A stretch of 64,000 nucleotides of DNA from Pseudomonas sp. BGr12 (GCF_030272895.1 NZ_JALRNF010000039.1:1-64000); one strand, 5' to 3'. Shown: positions 16,418-27,086, counted from the first letter of the stretch. Made by a program: numbers and translations. The notes: generated by a model not told the origin, from the letters alone.

Positions 16418-18037
16418 TCAGGCCGCCACCTCGGTATTGGGTTCGAAGCTGTCCGCCCGGGCCATCTGCCACATCCGCGAGTAGAACTCGCCACTGATGT
16501 TGCCGCTGAGCAATTCGCCGGGCTTGAGGAACACATGCATCTGCGAGAACAGCTTGATCTCCGTGGCCGAGACCCGGCGCACCAGGTGTCTGGCCTCCAG
16601 TTGCGAAGGGTGTTCGAGGCCGGCGGCGGCGAGCATTTCGGCCAGTGCCTTGAGGGTGCTGTGGTGGAAGTTGAAGACCCGCTGGGCCTTGTCCGGCACC
16701 ACCAGGGCGCGCTGGCGCAGGGCATCCTGGGTGGCGACGCCGGTCGGGCATTTGTTGGTGTGGCAGCTCTGCGACTGGATGCAGCCAATGGCGAACATGA
16801 AGCCGCGCGCGGCGTTGGCCCAGTCGGCGCCGATGGCCAGCACGCTGGCGATGTCGAAGGCACTGACGATCTTGCCGCTGGCGCCCAGCTTGATCTTGTC
16901 GCGCAGGTTCAGGCCCACCAGGGTGTTGTGAACGAACAGCAGGCCTTCGCGCAGGGGCACGCCGATATGGTCGGTGAACTCCACCGGGGCGGCGCCGGTG
17001 CCGCCTTCCTTGCCGTCGATGACGATGAAGTCCGGCAGGATCCCGGTTTCCAGCATGGCCTTGGCGATGCCCATGAACTCCCAGGGGTGACCCAGGCAGA
17101 ACTTGAAGCCCACCGGCTTGCCGCCGGACAGCTCACGCAAGCGGGCGATGAACTGCATCATCTCGATCGGGGTGGAGAAGGCGCTGTGGCGGGAGGGTGA
17201 AATACAGTCTTCACCCATGTTCACCCCACGGGTCTCGGCGATTTCGCGGGTGACCTTGTGCTTGGGCAGGATGCCGCCATGGCCCGGCTTGGCGCCCTGG
17301 CTCATCTTGATTTCGATCATCCGCACCTGGGGGTCGCGGGCCTGTTCGGCAAAACGCTCGGGGTCGAACTGGCCGTCGGCAGTGCGACAGCCGAAGTAAC
17401 CGCTGCCCAGCTCCCAGGTCAGGTCTCCGCCGTTTTCGCGGTGATAGGGGCTGATGCTGCCTTCGCCGGTGTCATGGGCAAAGTTGCCCAGTTTGGCGCC
17501 CTGGTTCAGGGCGCGGATGGCGTTGGCGCTGAGCGAGCCGAAGCTCATGGCCGAGATGTTGAACACCGACGCCGAATAGGGCTGGCTACACTGCGGGCCG
17601 CCGACGGTGACGCGGAACGAGGCTGGGTCGCTCAAGGGCGCCGGGCGCATGGAGTGACCGATGAACTCGAAACCCGACTGGTAGACATCGATCAGGGTGC
17701 CGAACGGCTTGTCGGAGGCTTCGTTCTTGGCCCGGGCATAGACCAGCGAGCGCTGCGCCCGGGAGAAGGGCAGGGCGTCGCTGTCGGCTTCGAGCAGGTA
17801 CTGGCGGATTTCCGGGCGGATGCCTTCGACCAGGTAGCGGATGTTGCCCAGGATCGGGTAGTTGCGCCGTACGGCGTGGCGACTTTGCAACAGGTCGAAT
17901 ACACCGATGAGGCTGAGGATGGCGGTGGTCAGGGTGAACGGCCACAGCCATTCATGGTGAAGGAAAGGCAGGCTCACCAGGGTGAACAGCACACAGGCGG
18001 CAAAAAAGGCGTAGCGGCTGAGAAGTGACAGGCTCAT
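16418..18037 (-). CDS. FMN-binding glutamate synthase family protein
   Basis: A 539-residue protein with the central and FMN-binding domain of glutamate synthase but no N-terminal amidotransferase domain. Two N-terminal transmembrane helices (YAFFAACVLFTLVSLPFL and LWPFTLTTAILSLIGVFDLL) anchor it to the membrane. The barrel has GEGSISPYHRENGGDLTWELGSGYFG, FKFCLGHPWEF and DGKEGGTGAAPVEFTDHIG, and a cysteine group IGCIQSQSCHTNKCPTG that matches the iron-sulfur loop of GltB. RBS AGGAG precedes ATG 18037. No small GltD-type subunit lies nearby, so it may be an electron-transfer FMN protein rather than a classical GOGAT. Confidence 0.87.
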   Translation of the reverse strand: MSLSLLSRYAFFAACVLFTLVSLPFLHHEWLWPFTLTTAILSLIGVFDLLQSRHAVRRNYPILGNIRYLVEGIRPEIRQYLLEADSDALPFSRAQRSLVYARAKNEASDKPFGTLIDVYQSGFEFIGHSMRPAPLSDPASFRVTVGGPQCSQPYSASVFNISAMSFGSLSANAIRALNQGAKLGNFAHDTGEGSISPYHRENGGDLTWELGSGYFGCRTADGQFDPERFAEQARDPQVRMIEIKMSQGAKPGHGGILPKHKVTREIAETRGVNMGEDCISPSRHSAFSTPIEMMQFIARLRELSGGKPVGFKFCLGHPWEFMGIAKAMLETGILPDFIVIDGKEGGTGAAPVEFTDHIGVPLREGLLFVHNTLVGLNLRDKIKLGASGKIVSAFDIASVLAIGADWANAARGFMFAIGCIQSQSCHTNKCPTGVATQDALRQRALVVPDKAQRVFNFHHSTLKALAEMLAAAGLEHPSQLEARHLVRRVSATEIKLFSQMHVFLKPGELLSGNISGEFYSRMWQMARADSFEPNTEVAA

Positions 18038-18180
18038 GCGGGCTCCTTGCGATGGCGCGGTCAGGCTCAGGGCCTGGGCAATCCTTGACCTTAGCCCGGT
18101 TGGGCGCGCTTGCGCCAGTGCGCAAAGATGAAGCTTTGCGCCGGGTCAGCTGAAGAATGATTCATCGGCAAGCCGGGGAT

Positions 18181-21100
18181 TCACCAAAGCCCCGGCTCGC
18201 GGATCAGCCGGTCACGCACTTCACCCTGTTCCTGCGGATCGACCTGAGGCTCGTAGTGCAGCTTGCCGGCCACCAGGCTCGCGACCGCCACGCCATCGCG
18301 GTAGAGCAGGCGATTGCCGCTCAGGGCCGGCACCTTGGTGCCGGGCAGCAAGGTGCCGACCAGGTTCAACGGGTCGCTGGCGCTGAGGGCGACCAGGGCG
18401 CCGTCCGGCGCCCGCCGGCGCACTTCACGCAGCAACGCCACGGCTTCGGGCAAGGCAAACTGTTCGCCGGCCAGGCCGCTGATGAAGCGCCCGCCACGGA
18501 TTTCGCCGCGGGCTTCCAGGCGATGGTAGCAGCGCAGCAGCTCACGCCAGCCGGGCAGCCAGTCGGCCTCACGTTCCAGCAGTCGCCAGCAGATCACGCC
18601 ATAGCGGCGCAGCAAGGTACGGGCGATGTGCTCCAGGCTCTCATCGCGGTTGTCGACGGCGCTGGCCTTGCGCAGCAGGGCCCAGCGCCCGGCGTCCTCC
18701 ATGCCGCCGAACAGCGGCCCGCGCCCACGGCGATGGCTGCGGCCCTGACGCTTGCTGGCCGGGGTGATCAAGGCGCGCAGGCCGGCGAAGCTGTCGGCGC
18801 TGACCAGGCCGGCGGCCACCAGCTCCTGCAGGGCGGTTTCCAGTTCGCTGGGCAGCAGGTGGGCGTCTTGCACCAGCTCGTCGAAGAACAAGGCGCCGTG
18901 TTCGCCCAGGGCCGTGTGCACGCGCTGCGCCCGGGGGCTCAGGTGTTCGCTGTCCAGGGCCGGGCCGAAGGCGCGCCACAGGTTCAGGCGCGGGCGCGGC
19001 AGCAGCACCAGCGGCGTGCTGCGCAGGGTGCTGCTGGCCGCGACGGGGGCCAGGCGCGCCCAGACGTGCTTGCCGGCGCGGCAGCTCTCGTCCAGCCAGC
19101 GCGGGCTGTAGTCCTTGATCCGGCTGGGCAGCAGATCGCTTTCCCAGGCACTGGCTGCCGCCGGATAGCCCTCGAACCGCTCCAGCACTTCGCTGACTGC
19201 TGCCGGACCTTGCAGGCGTGTGGCGGGCGAAAGGTGCTGCCAGTCGAACAGAAAACGCATGAAGTCCTGCAGGCTGACCGGTTCGATCTCCCGGCGCAGG
19301 CGCTTGACCGTGTAGCGGTGGATGCGTGCCAGCAGATGCCGCTCGCACCATTGCAGGTCCTGTTGGCCCGGGCTGAAGTAGCCGCGCATCACGTAGCCTT
19401 CCGTCTCCAGGCGAACCAGGGCCTGTTCCAGCGCATTGACCGGCAAGCCCAAGGGCGCGGCGATCTGCGCCAGGGTCAGCGGACCGAAGCCACTCAGGCG
19501 CGCCCGCAATACCTCGACCAGCGCCGTGTCACTGTCCACGGAGTGCTCGAACCCCGGCAGCGGGGGAACATCCGGGGACATGTCAGCCTGCGGATAAACC
19601 GCCCGTAGCACCATCAGGCGTTCGCGGGCCAGCCACAGGCTGGGCTGTGCAGCAAGGTGCAGGCAAACCGCCCGCCCGGCAGTGGCAAGCTGTGTCAGCC
19701 AGGCCTGCCAGTCGTGATGGGCCTGCACTTCTTCCTGGCTGATACAGGCCAGGCTCATCAGTGCCTCATGCATCTCGTCGCAGCGGCTGGGGGCAGGCCA
19801 GGCTTCGGCACGTACTGCGCTGATGGCCTCGGGGTCCAGGGCGCCCAGGTCATCACTGCTCTGCACCTCGCTCCAGCGCCGGTTGAGCACGGCCTGGGTG
19901 CGGCGTTCTTCCAGCGGCGCATCGTCGAGAAAGGTGTAGGGCCGGGCATTGAGAATGGCCGCAGCCAGGGGCGAAGGGGCTGGCAGGTCGCGGCTGATCA
20001 GGCTGACCTGGCCCTGCTCGATACGTCGCAGCAAGGCCAGCCAGCCGTCGCAGTCCATGGCCTGGTGCAGGCAGTCGTCGAGGGTTTGCTCCACCAGTGG
20101 ATGGTCGGGAATCTGCCGTTCGCCGACGAGGTTTTCCAGACAGGCGATCTGGTCGGGGAACACCGCGGCGATCAGGTCTTCGCTTTTCATGCGCTGGATC
20201 TGTGGCGCCACCTTGCGTCCGCCGACATAGCGCGGCAAGGCCAGCGCAGTGCCGGCATTCCAGCGCCAGCGCACGCCGAACAAGGGCGCATCGAGCAGGG
20301 CCTGGACCAGGATCGATTCGGCCGTGTTGCTATGCAGATAGCGCCACACCTCGTCCAGGGCGAAGCTGTGGCTGGCCGACAGCGACAGGACGATGGCATC
20401 TTCGCTGGCCGCCGCTTGCAGTTCGAAGTTGAAGGTGCGGCAGAAGCGCTTGCGCAGGGCCAGGCCCCAGGCACGGTTGATGCGGCTGCCGAAGGGGGTG
20501 TGGATGATCAGCTGGGTGCCGCCGGATTCGTCGAAGAAGCGCTCCATGATCAGGGTCGACTGCGAGGGCAGGGCACCGAGCACCTGGCGGGTACGGCTCA
20601 GGTAGTCGAGCAACTGGCCGGCGCTGCCCGGGTCCAGGCCGATCTCTTGTTGCAGCCAGTCGAGCGTCGGCTGCAACCGGCCTGCCGATTCAGCCAGGCG
20701 CCGGTCGATCTCGCCTTGCAGGCGGGCCACACCGAAGGACAGTTCATCGCTGCGCCCCGGGGCCTCGCCCAGCCAGAACGGAATGCTCGGCGGCAGGCCC
20801 CGGGCGTCCTCGACCCGGACCTTGCCGCTTTCCACCCGCAGGATGCGGTAGGAGGTGTTGCCCAGCTGGAAGATGTCGCCGGCGATGCTCTCCACGGCGA
20901 AGTCTTCGTTGACGCTGCCAATGTTCAGGCCCTGGGGTTCGAGCAGCACGGCATAGTCGGCGTTGTCGGGGATGGTGCCGCCGCTGGTCAATGCGGTCAG
21001 CTGGCTGCCGCGCCGCCCGCGCAGGCTGGCGTTGACTGCATCGCGGTGCAGGTAGGCGCTGCGCACGCCCTGGCGGCCGTTGAAGCCTTCGGCGAGCATG

Positions 21101-22473
21101 CGCAGCAAGGCCTGGTAGTGCGCCTGGTCGAGGTCGGCGTAGGGCATGGCCTGGCACAGGCACTCGAACAAGGCCTGCTCCTGCCAGGGCTGGCAGCTGA
21201 CCTCGGCGACGATCTGCTGGGCCAGCACGTCCAGTGGCGCCCTGGGCACGTGCAGCAGGTCCAGCTCGCCGCGGCGCACGCAGTCGAGCAGCGCCGCGCA
21301 TTCGATCAGGTCGTCCCGCGACAGGGGAAACAGACGGCCTTTGGGCGTGCCCTCGACCTGGTGGCCGGCGCGCCCGACCCGCTGCAGAAAGGCGGCGATC
21401 GAGCCAGGCGTGCCGATCTGGCAGACCAGTTCGACTTCGCCGATGTCGATGCCCAGTTCAAGCGAGGCGGTGGCCACCAGCACCTGCAACTCTCCGCGCT
21501 TGAGGCGCTGCTCGGCATCCAGGCGATGTTCCTTGGCCAGGCTGCCGTGGTGCGCGGCGACCGCGTGCAGGCCCAGGCGCTCGCTCAGGTGCCGGGTCAG
21601 GCGCTCGGCCAGGCGCCGGGTGTTGACGAACACCAGGGTGGTGCGGTGTTCGCGGGCCAGCGCTGCCAGGCGGTCATAGACCAGCTCCCAGACATCCGTG
21701 GCCATCACCGCAGCCAGCGGCACCGGCGGTACCTCCAGGGCCAGGTCGCGGGTGCGGGCATGGCCGATATCGACGATGGCACAGGTGCGTCCGCTGCCCA
21801 TCAGAAAGTCCGCCACACGCTCCACCGGGCGTTGGGTCGCCGACAAGCCGATGCGCCGCAAGGGGCGGCCACACAGGGCCTGCAAACGCTCCAGGCTCAG
21901 CGCCAGGTGGCTGCCGCGCTTGTTGCCGGCCAGGGCATGGATCTCGTCGACGATCACCGTGTGCACGCTTGCAAGGCCCTGGCGCCCGGATTCCGAGCCC
22001 AGCAGCACATACAACGACTCCGGCGTGGTCACCAGGATATGCGGCGCCTTGCGGCGCATGGCCGTGCGTTCCTTCTGCGTGGTGTCGCCGCTGCGCACCG
22101 CGGTGCGGATGTCCAGCGCCTCGGCGCCGTGCTCGATCAGGGCTTCATTGATACCGGCCAAGGGCGCCTGCAGGTTGATCTGGATGTCGTTGGACAGCGC
22201 CTTGAGGGGCGAGACATAGACCACCTGGGTCTGGTCCGGCAGCTCGCCGCCGGCCAGGCCCTGCTCGAACAGTTCATCGAGAATCGCCAGGAAGGCGGTG
22301 AGGGTCTTGCCCGAACCGGTCGGTGCGGCCACCAGCAACGACTGGCCACGGCGAATCAACGGCCAGGCCCGGGCCTGGGCGGCCGTCACGGTGGCAAAGC
22401 GACGCTGGAACCAGGCGCGTACGGCGGGGTGGAAGGCGTCCAGTGCCGGGTGGTTCAGGGCGGGCAGGTTCAT
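18181..22473 (-). CDS. lhr: Lhr-type ATP-dependent DNA helicase
   Basis: Superfamily 2 3'-5' DNA helicase in DNA repair. The 1430 residues start with two RecA-like domains: Walker A AAPTGSGKTLTAF, Walker B VDEIHALAG, motif III LSATQRP, and the C-terminal helicase motifs VFVNTRRLAERL and GTPGSIAAFLQRVGRAGHQ. A winged helix and the Lhr-specific C-terminal region follow. Length matches the long Pseudomonas Lhr form; E. coli Lhr is about 100 residues longer. It is monocistronic, with a REP pair between its start and the NUDIX gene. No nuclease or exonuclease partner sits next to it. Confidence 0.93.
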   Translation of the reverse strand: MNLPALNHPALDAFHPAVRAWFQRRFATVTAAQARAWPLIRRGQSLLVAAPTGSGKTLTAFLAILDELFEQGLAGGELPDQTQVVYVSPLKALSNDIQINLQAPLAGINEALIEHGAEALDIRTAVRSGDTTQKERTAMRRKAPHILVTTPESLYVLLGSESGRQGLASVHTVIVDEIHALAGNKRGSHLALSLERLQALCGRPLRRIGLSATQRPVERVADFLMGSGRTCAIVDIGHARTRDLALEVPPVPLAAVMATDVWELVYDRLAALAREHRTTLVFVNTRRLAERLTRHLSERLGLHAVAAHHGSLAKEHRLDAEQRLKRGELQVLVATASLELGIDIGEVELVCQIGTPGSIAAFLQRVGRAGHQVEGTPKGRLFPLSRDDLIECAALLDCVRRGELDLLHVPRAPLDVLAQQIVAEVSCQPWQEQALFECLCQAMPYADLDQAHYQALLRMLAEGFNGRQGVRSAYLHRDAVNASLRGRRGSQLTALTSGGTIPDNADYAVLLEPQGLNIGSVNEDFAVESIAGDIFQLGNTSYRILRVESGKVRVEDARGLPPSIPFWLGEAPGRSDELSFGVARLQGEIDRRLAESAGRLQPTLDWLQQEIGLDPGSAGQLLDYLSRTRQVLGALPSQSTLIMERFFDESGGTQLIIHTPFGSRINRAWGLALRKRFCRTFNFELQAAASEDAIVLSLSASHSFALDEVWRYLHSNTAESILVQALLDAPLFGVRWRWNAGTALALPRYVGGRKVAPQIQRMKSEDLIAAVFPDQIACLENLVGERQIPDHPLVEQTLDDCLHQAMDCDGWLALLRRIEQGQVSLISRDLPAPSPLAAAILNARPYTFLDDAPLEERRTQAVLNRRWSEVQSSDDLGALDPEAISAVRAEAWPAPSRCDEMHEALMSLACISQEEVQAHHDWQAWLTQLATAGRAVCLHLAAQPSLWLARERLMVLRAVYPQADMSPDVPPLPGFEHSVDSDTALVEVLRARLSGFGPLTLAQIAAPLGLPVNALEQALVRLETEGYVMRGYFSPGQQDLQWCERHLLARIHRYTVKRLRREIEPVSLQDFMRFLFDWQHLSPATRLQGPAAVSEVLERFEGYPAAASAWESDLLPSRIKDYSPRWLDESCRAGKHVWARLAPVAASSTLRSTPLVLLPRPRLNLWRAFGPALDSEHLSPRAQRVHTALGEHGALFFDELVQDAHLLPSELETALQELVAAGLVSADSFAGLRALITPASKRQGRSHRRGRGPLFGGMEDAGRWALLRKASAVDNRDESLEHIARTLLRRYGVICWRLLEREADWLPGWRELLRCYHRLEARGEIRGGRFISGLAGEQFALPEAVALLREVRRRAPDGALVALSASDPLNLVGTLLPGTKVPALSGNRLLYRDGVAVASLVAGKLHYEPQVDPQEQGEVRDRLIREPGLW

Positions 22474-22537
22474 GGGCTGTTTATGCGACCAACGGCGTGG
22501 GGTTGCAAGGGGCGTTCGTCAGGCGGTGGTGGCCTCC

Positions 22538-22609
22538 TGTGGGAGCGGGCTTGCCCCGCGATGCGTTGTGACGGACAGTCCTTGATCGCAGGGCAAGCCC
22601 GCTCCCACA
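22538..22609. repeat. REP pair between lhr and NUDIX genes
   Basis: A forward core (GGGAGCGGGCTTGCCCCGCG) and an inverted core with one change (ATCGCAGGGCAAGCCCGCTC) are separated by about 25 bp. It lies in a divergent gap, so it must coexist with at least one promoter. Confidence 0.87.
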
Positions 22610-22670
22610 AGATTTGAAAGGCCTGCACCAACATGTGATCCTTGCCCGCTTTCCCCGTCACGAGCCTCCC

Positions 22671-23084
22671 ATGAGCAAAACCATCCGCATCGCCGCCGCC
22701 CTGCTGATCGATCCGCAAGGTCGCACCCTGCTGGTGCGCAAGCGCGGCACCAAGGCCTTCATGCAACCTGGCGGCAAGATCGAGGCCGCAGAGTCGCCGG
22801 TCAGCGCCCTGGCCCGTGAACTGTTCGAAGAACTGGGCCTGGTGATCGATCCGCAGGAGGCACGGCACCTGGGCCAGTTCAGTGCCCCGGCGGCCAACGA
22901 GCCGGGTTTCGAGGTCCAGGCCGAGCTGTTCCAGGTGCACACCGTGATGCCGGTCGAGCCCGCCGCGGAAATCGAAGAGGCGGTCTGGGTCTCGGCGCGC
23001 AAGCCGCTGAGCCTGGAGCTGGCGCCCTTGACCCGGGACTTGATTCTGCCCCTGTTTCGGACGTTAACTAAGTCCCCCGCCTGA
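22671..23084 (+). CDS. NUDIX hydrolase
   Basis: A small 137-residue pyrophosphohydrolase that cleaves a nucleoside diphosphate linked to another group. The complete Nudix box is present at about residues 37-60: GGKIEAAESPVSALARELFE followed by ELGL, matching Gx5Ex7REUxEExGU. ATG 22671 begins directly before the beta-strand TIRIAAALLI, so the upstream in-frame codons are not needed. The substrate cannot be read from the sequence. It is followed 22 bp later by the LysE-family gene and is probably cotranscribed with it. Confidence 0.87.
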   Translation: MSKTIRIAAALLIDPQGRTLLVRKRGTKAFMQPGGKIEAAESPVSALARELFEELGLVIDPQEARHLGQFSAPAANEPGFEVQAELFQVHTVMPVEPAAEIEEAVWVSARKPLSLELAPLTRDLILPLFRTLTKSPA

Positions 23085-23106
23085 TCTCACTTGCAAAGGA
23101 ATGCTG

Positions 23107-23745
23107 ATGATCCCTGTTCACGAATGGCTGTTGTTTATCGGTGCCGCGCTGCTGATGGTCCTGACCCCGGGACCGAACATGATCTACCTGATCTCCCGCT
23201 CGATCTGCCAGGGACGCCTGGCGGGTGTCACCTCGTTACTGGGGGTGGTGGGCGGTTTCCTGGTGCACATGACCGCCGCGGCCGTCGGCCTGACCGCGCT
23301 GTTCATGGCCGTGCCCCTGGCCTACGACCTGCTCAAATGGGCCGGCGCCGGCTACCTGTTGTGGCTGGCCTGGCAGGCAGTCAAACCCGGTGCACGCTCA
23401 CCGTTCGAGCCCCGTGAGCTGGCCCCGGACTCGCCGTCCCGGCTGGTGCTGATGGGTTTTCTGACCAGCTTGCTGAACCCCAAGGTGGCGGTGTTCTACC
23501 TGTCGGTGCTGCCGCAGTTCGTCTCCCCGGAAAACGGCTCGGTGCTGCTGCAGAGCCTGGCCCTGGGCCTGACCCAGATCGCCGTGAGCTTTTCCGTCAA
23601 CCTGCTGATCGCCCTGTTCGCCGCAGGCATCGCCGGCTGGTTCGTGCGTTACCCGCTGTGGATGGTGCTGCAGCGTTATGTCATGGGCTTCGTGCTTGCC
23701 GGCCTGGCGCTACGCCTGGTCCAGGAGCAACGCCGGACCATCTGA
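23107..23745 (+). CDS. LysE/RhtB family amino acid exporter
   Basis: Inner-membrane translocator of 212 residues with six hydrophobic segments. The family start LLFIGAALLMVLTPGPNMIYLISRS (TPGPN motif) and the loop FLTSLLNPKVAVFYLSVLPQFV are diagnostic. It exports amino acids or homoserine-like compounds. ATG 23107 is preferred over the ATG at 23101 because AAAGGA then lies 6 bp upstream. The 3' end is 3 bp from the stop of metR on the opposite strand, with no visible terminator in between. Confidence 0.87.
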   Translation: MIPVHEWLLFIGAALLMVLTPGPNMIYLISRSICQGRLAGVTSLLGVVGGFLVHMTAAAVGLTALFMAVPLAYDLLKWAGAGYLLWLAWQAVKPGARSPFEPRELAPDSPSRLVLMGFLTSLLNPKVAVFYLSVLPQFVSPENGSVLLQSLALGLTQIAVSFSVNLLIALFAAGIAGWFVRYPLWMVLQRYVMGFVLAGLALRLVQEQRRTI

Positions 23746-23748
23746 GGC

Positions 23749-24678
23749 TCAACGCACCGCGCTGACGCCGTCGAGGGTGGAGAAGGACGTGTCCTTGGCG
23801 GTCAGCAGGAAGTCGCGCATGTAGGGCGCATCGAGCATGTCGGTGCGCACCGCCGCGTACAGGGTGGCGAACAGGCCTTTCTCGCCCAGGCGCTTGCCCT
23901 TCACATAGCCGCGCGAGCTGTACTCGTGCAGGGCCCAGTGCGGCATGCCGCAGACGCCGCGGCCGCTGGCCACCAGCTGCATCATCATCACCGTCAGCTC
24001 CGCCGTGCGCACCTGCGCAGGCTCGACGTCGGCCGGCTCCAGGAAGCGGGTGAAGATGTCCAGGCGATCGCGCTCCACCGGGTAGGTAATCAAGGTTTCG
24101 CTGGCCAGGTCGTCGGGCACGATATAGGGCTTGCTGGCCAGAGGGTGCTGGTTGGCCACCGCCAGCATGGCTTCGTAGGTGAACAGCGGCACATAGGTCA
24201 GGCCGGGCAACTCCAGCGGGTCGGAGGTCACCACCAGGTCCAGGTCGCCGCGGGCCAGCGCCGGCAGCGGGGCGAAGGCGAAGCCCGAGGCCAGGTCCAG
24301 TTCCACCTCTGGCCAGGCGTCGCGGAACTGGTCGATGGTCGGCATCAGCCACTGAAAACAGCTGTGGCATTCGATGGCCATGTGCAGGCGCCCGGCCGTA
24401 CCGCCGGCGAGGCGGGCGATATCGCGTTCGGCCGTGCGCAGCAGGGGCAGGGTGGCGTCCGCCAGTTGCAGCAATCGCAGGCCGGCACTGGTGAAGCGGA
24501 TCGGCTTGGTCTTGCGCATGAACAACTGCATGCCCAAGCGTTCTTCCAGTTCCTTGAACTGATGGGACAACGCCGACTGGGTCAGGTGCAGGCGCTCGGC
24601 GGCCTCGACCAGACTGTCGGCCTCGCGCAGGGCATGCAGGGTTTTGAGGTGACGGATTTCCAGCACAGCGTTCTCCAT
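23749..24678 (-). CDS. metR: LysR-type regulator of methionine biosynthesis, MetR
   Basis: DNA-binding activator of metE and other methionine genes, responsive to homocysteine. From ATG 24678 the product has 309 residues. The winged helix-turn-helix lies in the first 60 (ENAVLEIRHLKTLHALREA, then HLTQSALSHQFKELEERLG), followed by the effector-binding domain (HMAIECHSCFQWLMPTIDQF). It is transcribed divergently from metE with about 96 bp between starts, the classic metR/metE layout. A 15-bp inverted repeat in the gap is the probable MetR site. In-frame ATG 24684 is an alternative start only two codons upstream. Confidence 0.93.
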   Translation of the reverse strand: MENAVLEIRHLKTLHALREADSLVEAAERLHLTQSALSHQFKELEERLGMQLFMRKTKPIRFTSAGLRLLQLADATLPLLRTAERDIARLAGGTAGRLHMAIECHSCFQWLMPTIDQFRDAWPEVELDLASGFAFAPLPALARGDLDLVVTSDPLELPGLTYVPLFTYEAMLAVANQHPLASKPYIVPDDLASETLITYPVERDRLDIFTRFLEPADVEPAQVRTAELTVMMMQLVASGRGVCGMPHWALHEYSSRGYVKGKRLGEKGLFATLYAAVRTDMLDAPYMRDFLLTAKDTSFSTLDGVSAVR

Positions 24679-24707
24679 GAACAATTCTAAAGACGAACAC
24701 GAATTTA

Positions 24708-24722
24708 TTGAGTTTGTCTCAA
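24708..24722. promoter_or_regulatory. MetR-like binding site
   Basis: TTGAGTTTGTCTCAA is an inverted repeat TTGAG-N5-CTCAA with a T-N11-A LysR-type core. It lies between the divergent metR and metE genes, 53 bp before the metE ATG. It resembles but does not equal the enterobacterial TGAA-N5-TTCA MetR consensus. Confidence 0.55.
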
Positions 24723-24774
24723 GTTACCCTGGCTGTCGACAATAGCCTCATCTTTTACAAGGAGCTCGATTGTC

Positions 24775-27084
24775 ATGGCACTGGCCCACAACCTCGGTTT
24801 TCCGCGCATCGGCGCCGACCGCGAACTGAAAAAAGCCCAGGAAGCCTACTGGAAAGGCGACCTCGACCAGGCCGGTCTGCAGGCGGTAGGCCGTGAACTG
24901 CGTGCCCGTCATTGGCAACTGCAAAAAGACGCCGGTATCGAGTTGCTGCCGGTGGGCGATTTTGCCTGGTATGACCAGGTCCTGACTCACTCACTGACCT
25001 TCGGCGCGATCCCCGAGCGCTTTGCCAAGGCCCTGGATGCCAACGGCCTGCCTACCCTCGACACCTTGTTCGCCATGGCCCGTGGCGCCACCACCTGCTG
25101 TGGCGGTGAGCACGGCCAGGCGCAATATGCGCAAGAGCTGACCAAGTGGTTCGACACCAACTACCACTACCTGGTCCCGGAGTTTTCCGCCGACCAGCGC
25201 TTTTTGCTCAGTTGGGAGCAACTGTTCGAGGAAGTCGCCGAAGCCCGCGCCCTCGGCCATGCGGTCAAGCCGGTGCTGATCGGCCCGCTGACCTACCTGT
25301 GGTTGGGCAAGGCCAAGGGCGGCGAGTTCGACAAGCTCGACCTGCTGGAGCGCCTGCTGCCGGTCTACGGCGAAATCCTCAGCCGCCTGTCGCGCCAGGG
25401 CGTGGAATGGGTGCAGATCGACGAGCCGATCCTCGCCCTGGACCTGCCCCAGGACTGGAAGAACGCCTTCGAGCGTGCCTACCACATCCTCCAGTACTCG
25501 CCCTTGAAGAAGCTGGTGGCGACCTATTTCGGTGGCCTGGAAGACAACCTTGGCCTGGCCGTGGGCCTGCCGGTAGACGGCCTGCACATCGACCTGGTAC
25601 GTGCGCCCGAGCAATTGCCGACCGTGCTCGATCGCCTGCCGACCTACAAGGTGCTGTCCCTGGGCGTGGTCAATGGCCGCAACGTCTGGCGCTGTGACCT
25701 GGACCTGGCGCTGGAGCAACTGCAACTGGCCCGCCAGCGCTTCGGCGCCAACCTGTGGGTGGCCGGCTCCTGCTCGCTGCTGCACAGCCCCGTGGACCTG
25801 GCGCGGGAAGACAAGCTCGATACCGAGCTGAAGAGCTGGCTGGCGTTCGCCGTGCAAAAGTGCGAAGAGATCGCCGTATTGGGCAAGGCTGTCGACTCCC
25901 CGCACCTGCCGCTGGTGCAGAACGCCCTGGCCACAAGCCGCGCCGTGCAGCGCAGCCGCAGCGAGTCGCCGCGCATCCACAAGCCCGAGGTGCAAGCCCG
26001 TCTGGCCGCAGTGACTGCCGCCGACCGCCAGCGCCAGTCGGTCTTTGCCCAGCGCATCGAGGCGCAACGCCAGCGCCTGCAGTTGCCTGCGTTCCCGACC
26101 ACCACCATCGGCTCGTTCCCGCAGACCTCGGCCATTCGTCTGGCACGCCAGGCCTACAAGCAAGGCAAGCTATCGGCCAACGACTACACCGATGCCATGT
26201 ACAGTGAGATCCGCCACGCCGTGCAGGTACAGGAGCAACTGGGCCTGGACGTGCTGGTGCACGGCGAAGCCGAGCGCAATGACATGGTCGAATACTTTGC
26301 CGAGCAACTGGACGGCTACCTGTTCACCCGCTTCGGCTGGGTGCAGAGCTATGGTTCGCGTTGCGTCAAACCAGCAATCATCTTCGGCGACCTGAGCCGT
26401 CCGCAACCCATGACCGTGAGCTGGATCGAGTACGCCCAGCGCCAGACCCGCAAAGTCATGAAAGGTATGCTGACGGGCCCTGTGACCATGCTCATGTGGT
26501 CCTTCCCGCGCGAAGATGTGTCGCGCCAGACCCAGGCCGAGCAACTGGCCCTGGCCATTCGCGACGAAGTGCAGGACCTGGAGGCGGCGGGTATCAAGAT
26601 CGTGCAGATCGACGAAGCCGCCTTCCGCGAAGGCCTGCCCCTGCGCCGGGCACACTGGCAGGCTTACCTGGACTGGGCCGTGCAGGCCTTCCGCCTGTGC
26701 TCCAGCGGCGTGCGCGATGAAACCCAGATCCACACCCACATGTGCTACAGCGAGTTCAACGACGTGATCCAGGCCATCGCCGCCATGGACGCCGACGTGA
26801 TCACCCTCGAGACCTCGCGCTCGGACATGGAGTTGCTGGAGGCGTTCGAGGCTTTCGACTACCCCAACGACATCGGTCCGGGAGTCTACGACATCCACTC
26901 GCCACGGGTGCCGGACACCGCCGAGATGGTCAAGTTGATGAGCAAGGCGGTGAAGCGCATTCCGGCCGAGCGCTTGTGGGTCAACCCTGACTGTGGCCTG
27001 AAGACCCGTGCGTGGCCTGAGACCGAGGCGGCCCTGGTGAACATGGTGGCGGCGGCGCGGCAACTGCGTAGCGCACTGGCCTGA
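24775..27084 (+). CDS. metE: Cobalamin-independent methionine synthase
   Basis: Transfers a methyl group from methyltetrahydropteroyl-triglutamate to homocysteine in the cytoplasm. The 769-residue protein has the normal double-barrel form: the N-terminal barrel starts [21 protein letters not shown], and the C-terminal barrel carries the zinc and substrate residues in [11 protein letters not shown] and [20 protein letters not shown] stands before ATG 24775. A MetR-like site is upstream. I saw no cobalamin riboswitch in the short leader. Downstream a bidirectional hairpin separates it from the converging toxin-like gene. Confidence 0.97.
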   Translation: MALAHNLGFPRIGADRELKKAQEAYWKGDLDQAGLQAVGRELRARHWQLQKDAGIELLPVGDFAWYDQVLTHSLTFGAIPERFAKALDANGLPTLDTLFAMARGATTCCGGEHGQAQYAQELTKWFDTNYHYLVPEFSADQRFLLSWEQLFEEVAEARALGHAVKPVLIGPLTYLWLGKAKGGEFDKLDLLERLLPVYGEILSRLSRQGVEWVQIDEPILALDLPQDWKNAFERAYHILQYSPLKKLVATYFGGLEDNLGLAVGLPVDGLHIDLVRAPEQLPTVLDRLPTYKVLSLGVVNGRNVWRCDLDLALEQLQLARQRFGANLWVAGSCSLLHSPVDLAREDKLDTELKSWLAFAVQKCEEIAVLGKAVDSPHLPLVQNALATSRAVQRSRSESPRIHKPEVQARLAAVTAADRQRQSVFAQRIEAQRQRLQLPAFPTTTIGSFPQTSAIRLARQAYKQGKLSANDYTDAMYSEIRHAVQVQEQLGLDVLVHGEAERNDMVEYFAEQLDGYLFTRFGWVQSYGSRCVKPAIIFGDLSRPQPMTVSWIEYAQRQTRKVMKGMLTGPVTMLMWSFPREDVSRQTQAEQLALAIRDEVQDLEAAGIKIVQIDEAAFREGLPLRRAHWQAYLDWAVQAFRLCSSGVRDETQIHTHMCYSEFNDVIQAIAAMDADVITLETSRSDMELLEAFEAFDYPNDIGPGVYDIHSPRVPDTAEMVKLMSKAVKRIPAERLWVNPDCGLKTRAWPETEAALVNMVAAARQLRSALA

Positions 27085-27086
27085 GA

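Noticed and set aside
19657..22617. 986-codon plus-strand frame opposite lhr
   Set aside because: Shadow of the helicase gene; Gln/Ala/Gly-biased composition without motifs.
24723..24774. Cobalamin riboswitch before metE
   Set aside because: The leader is only about 50 bp and shows no B12-box or matching structure; the MetR-like site explains control.
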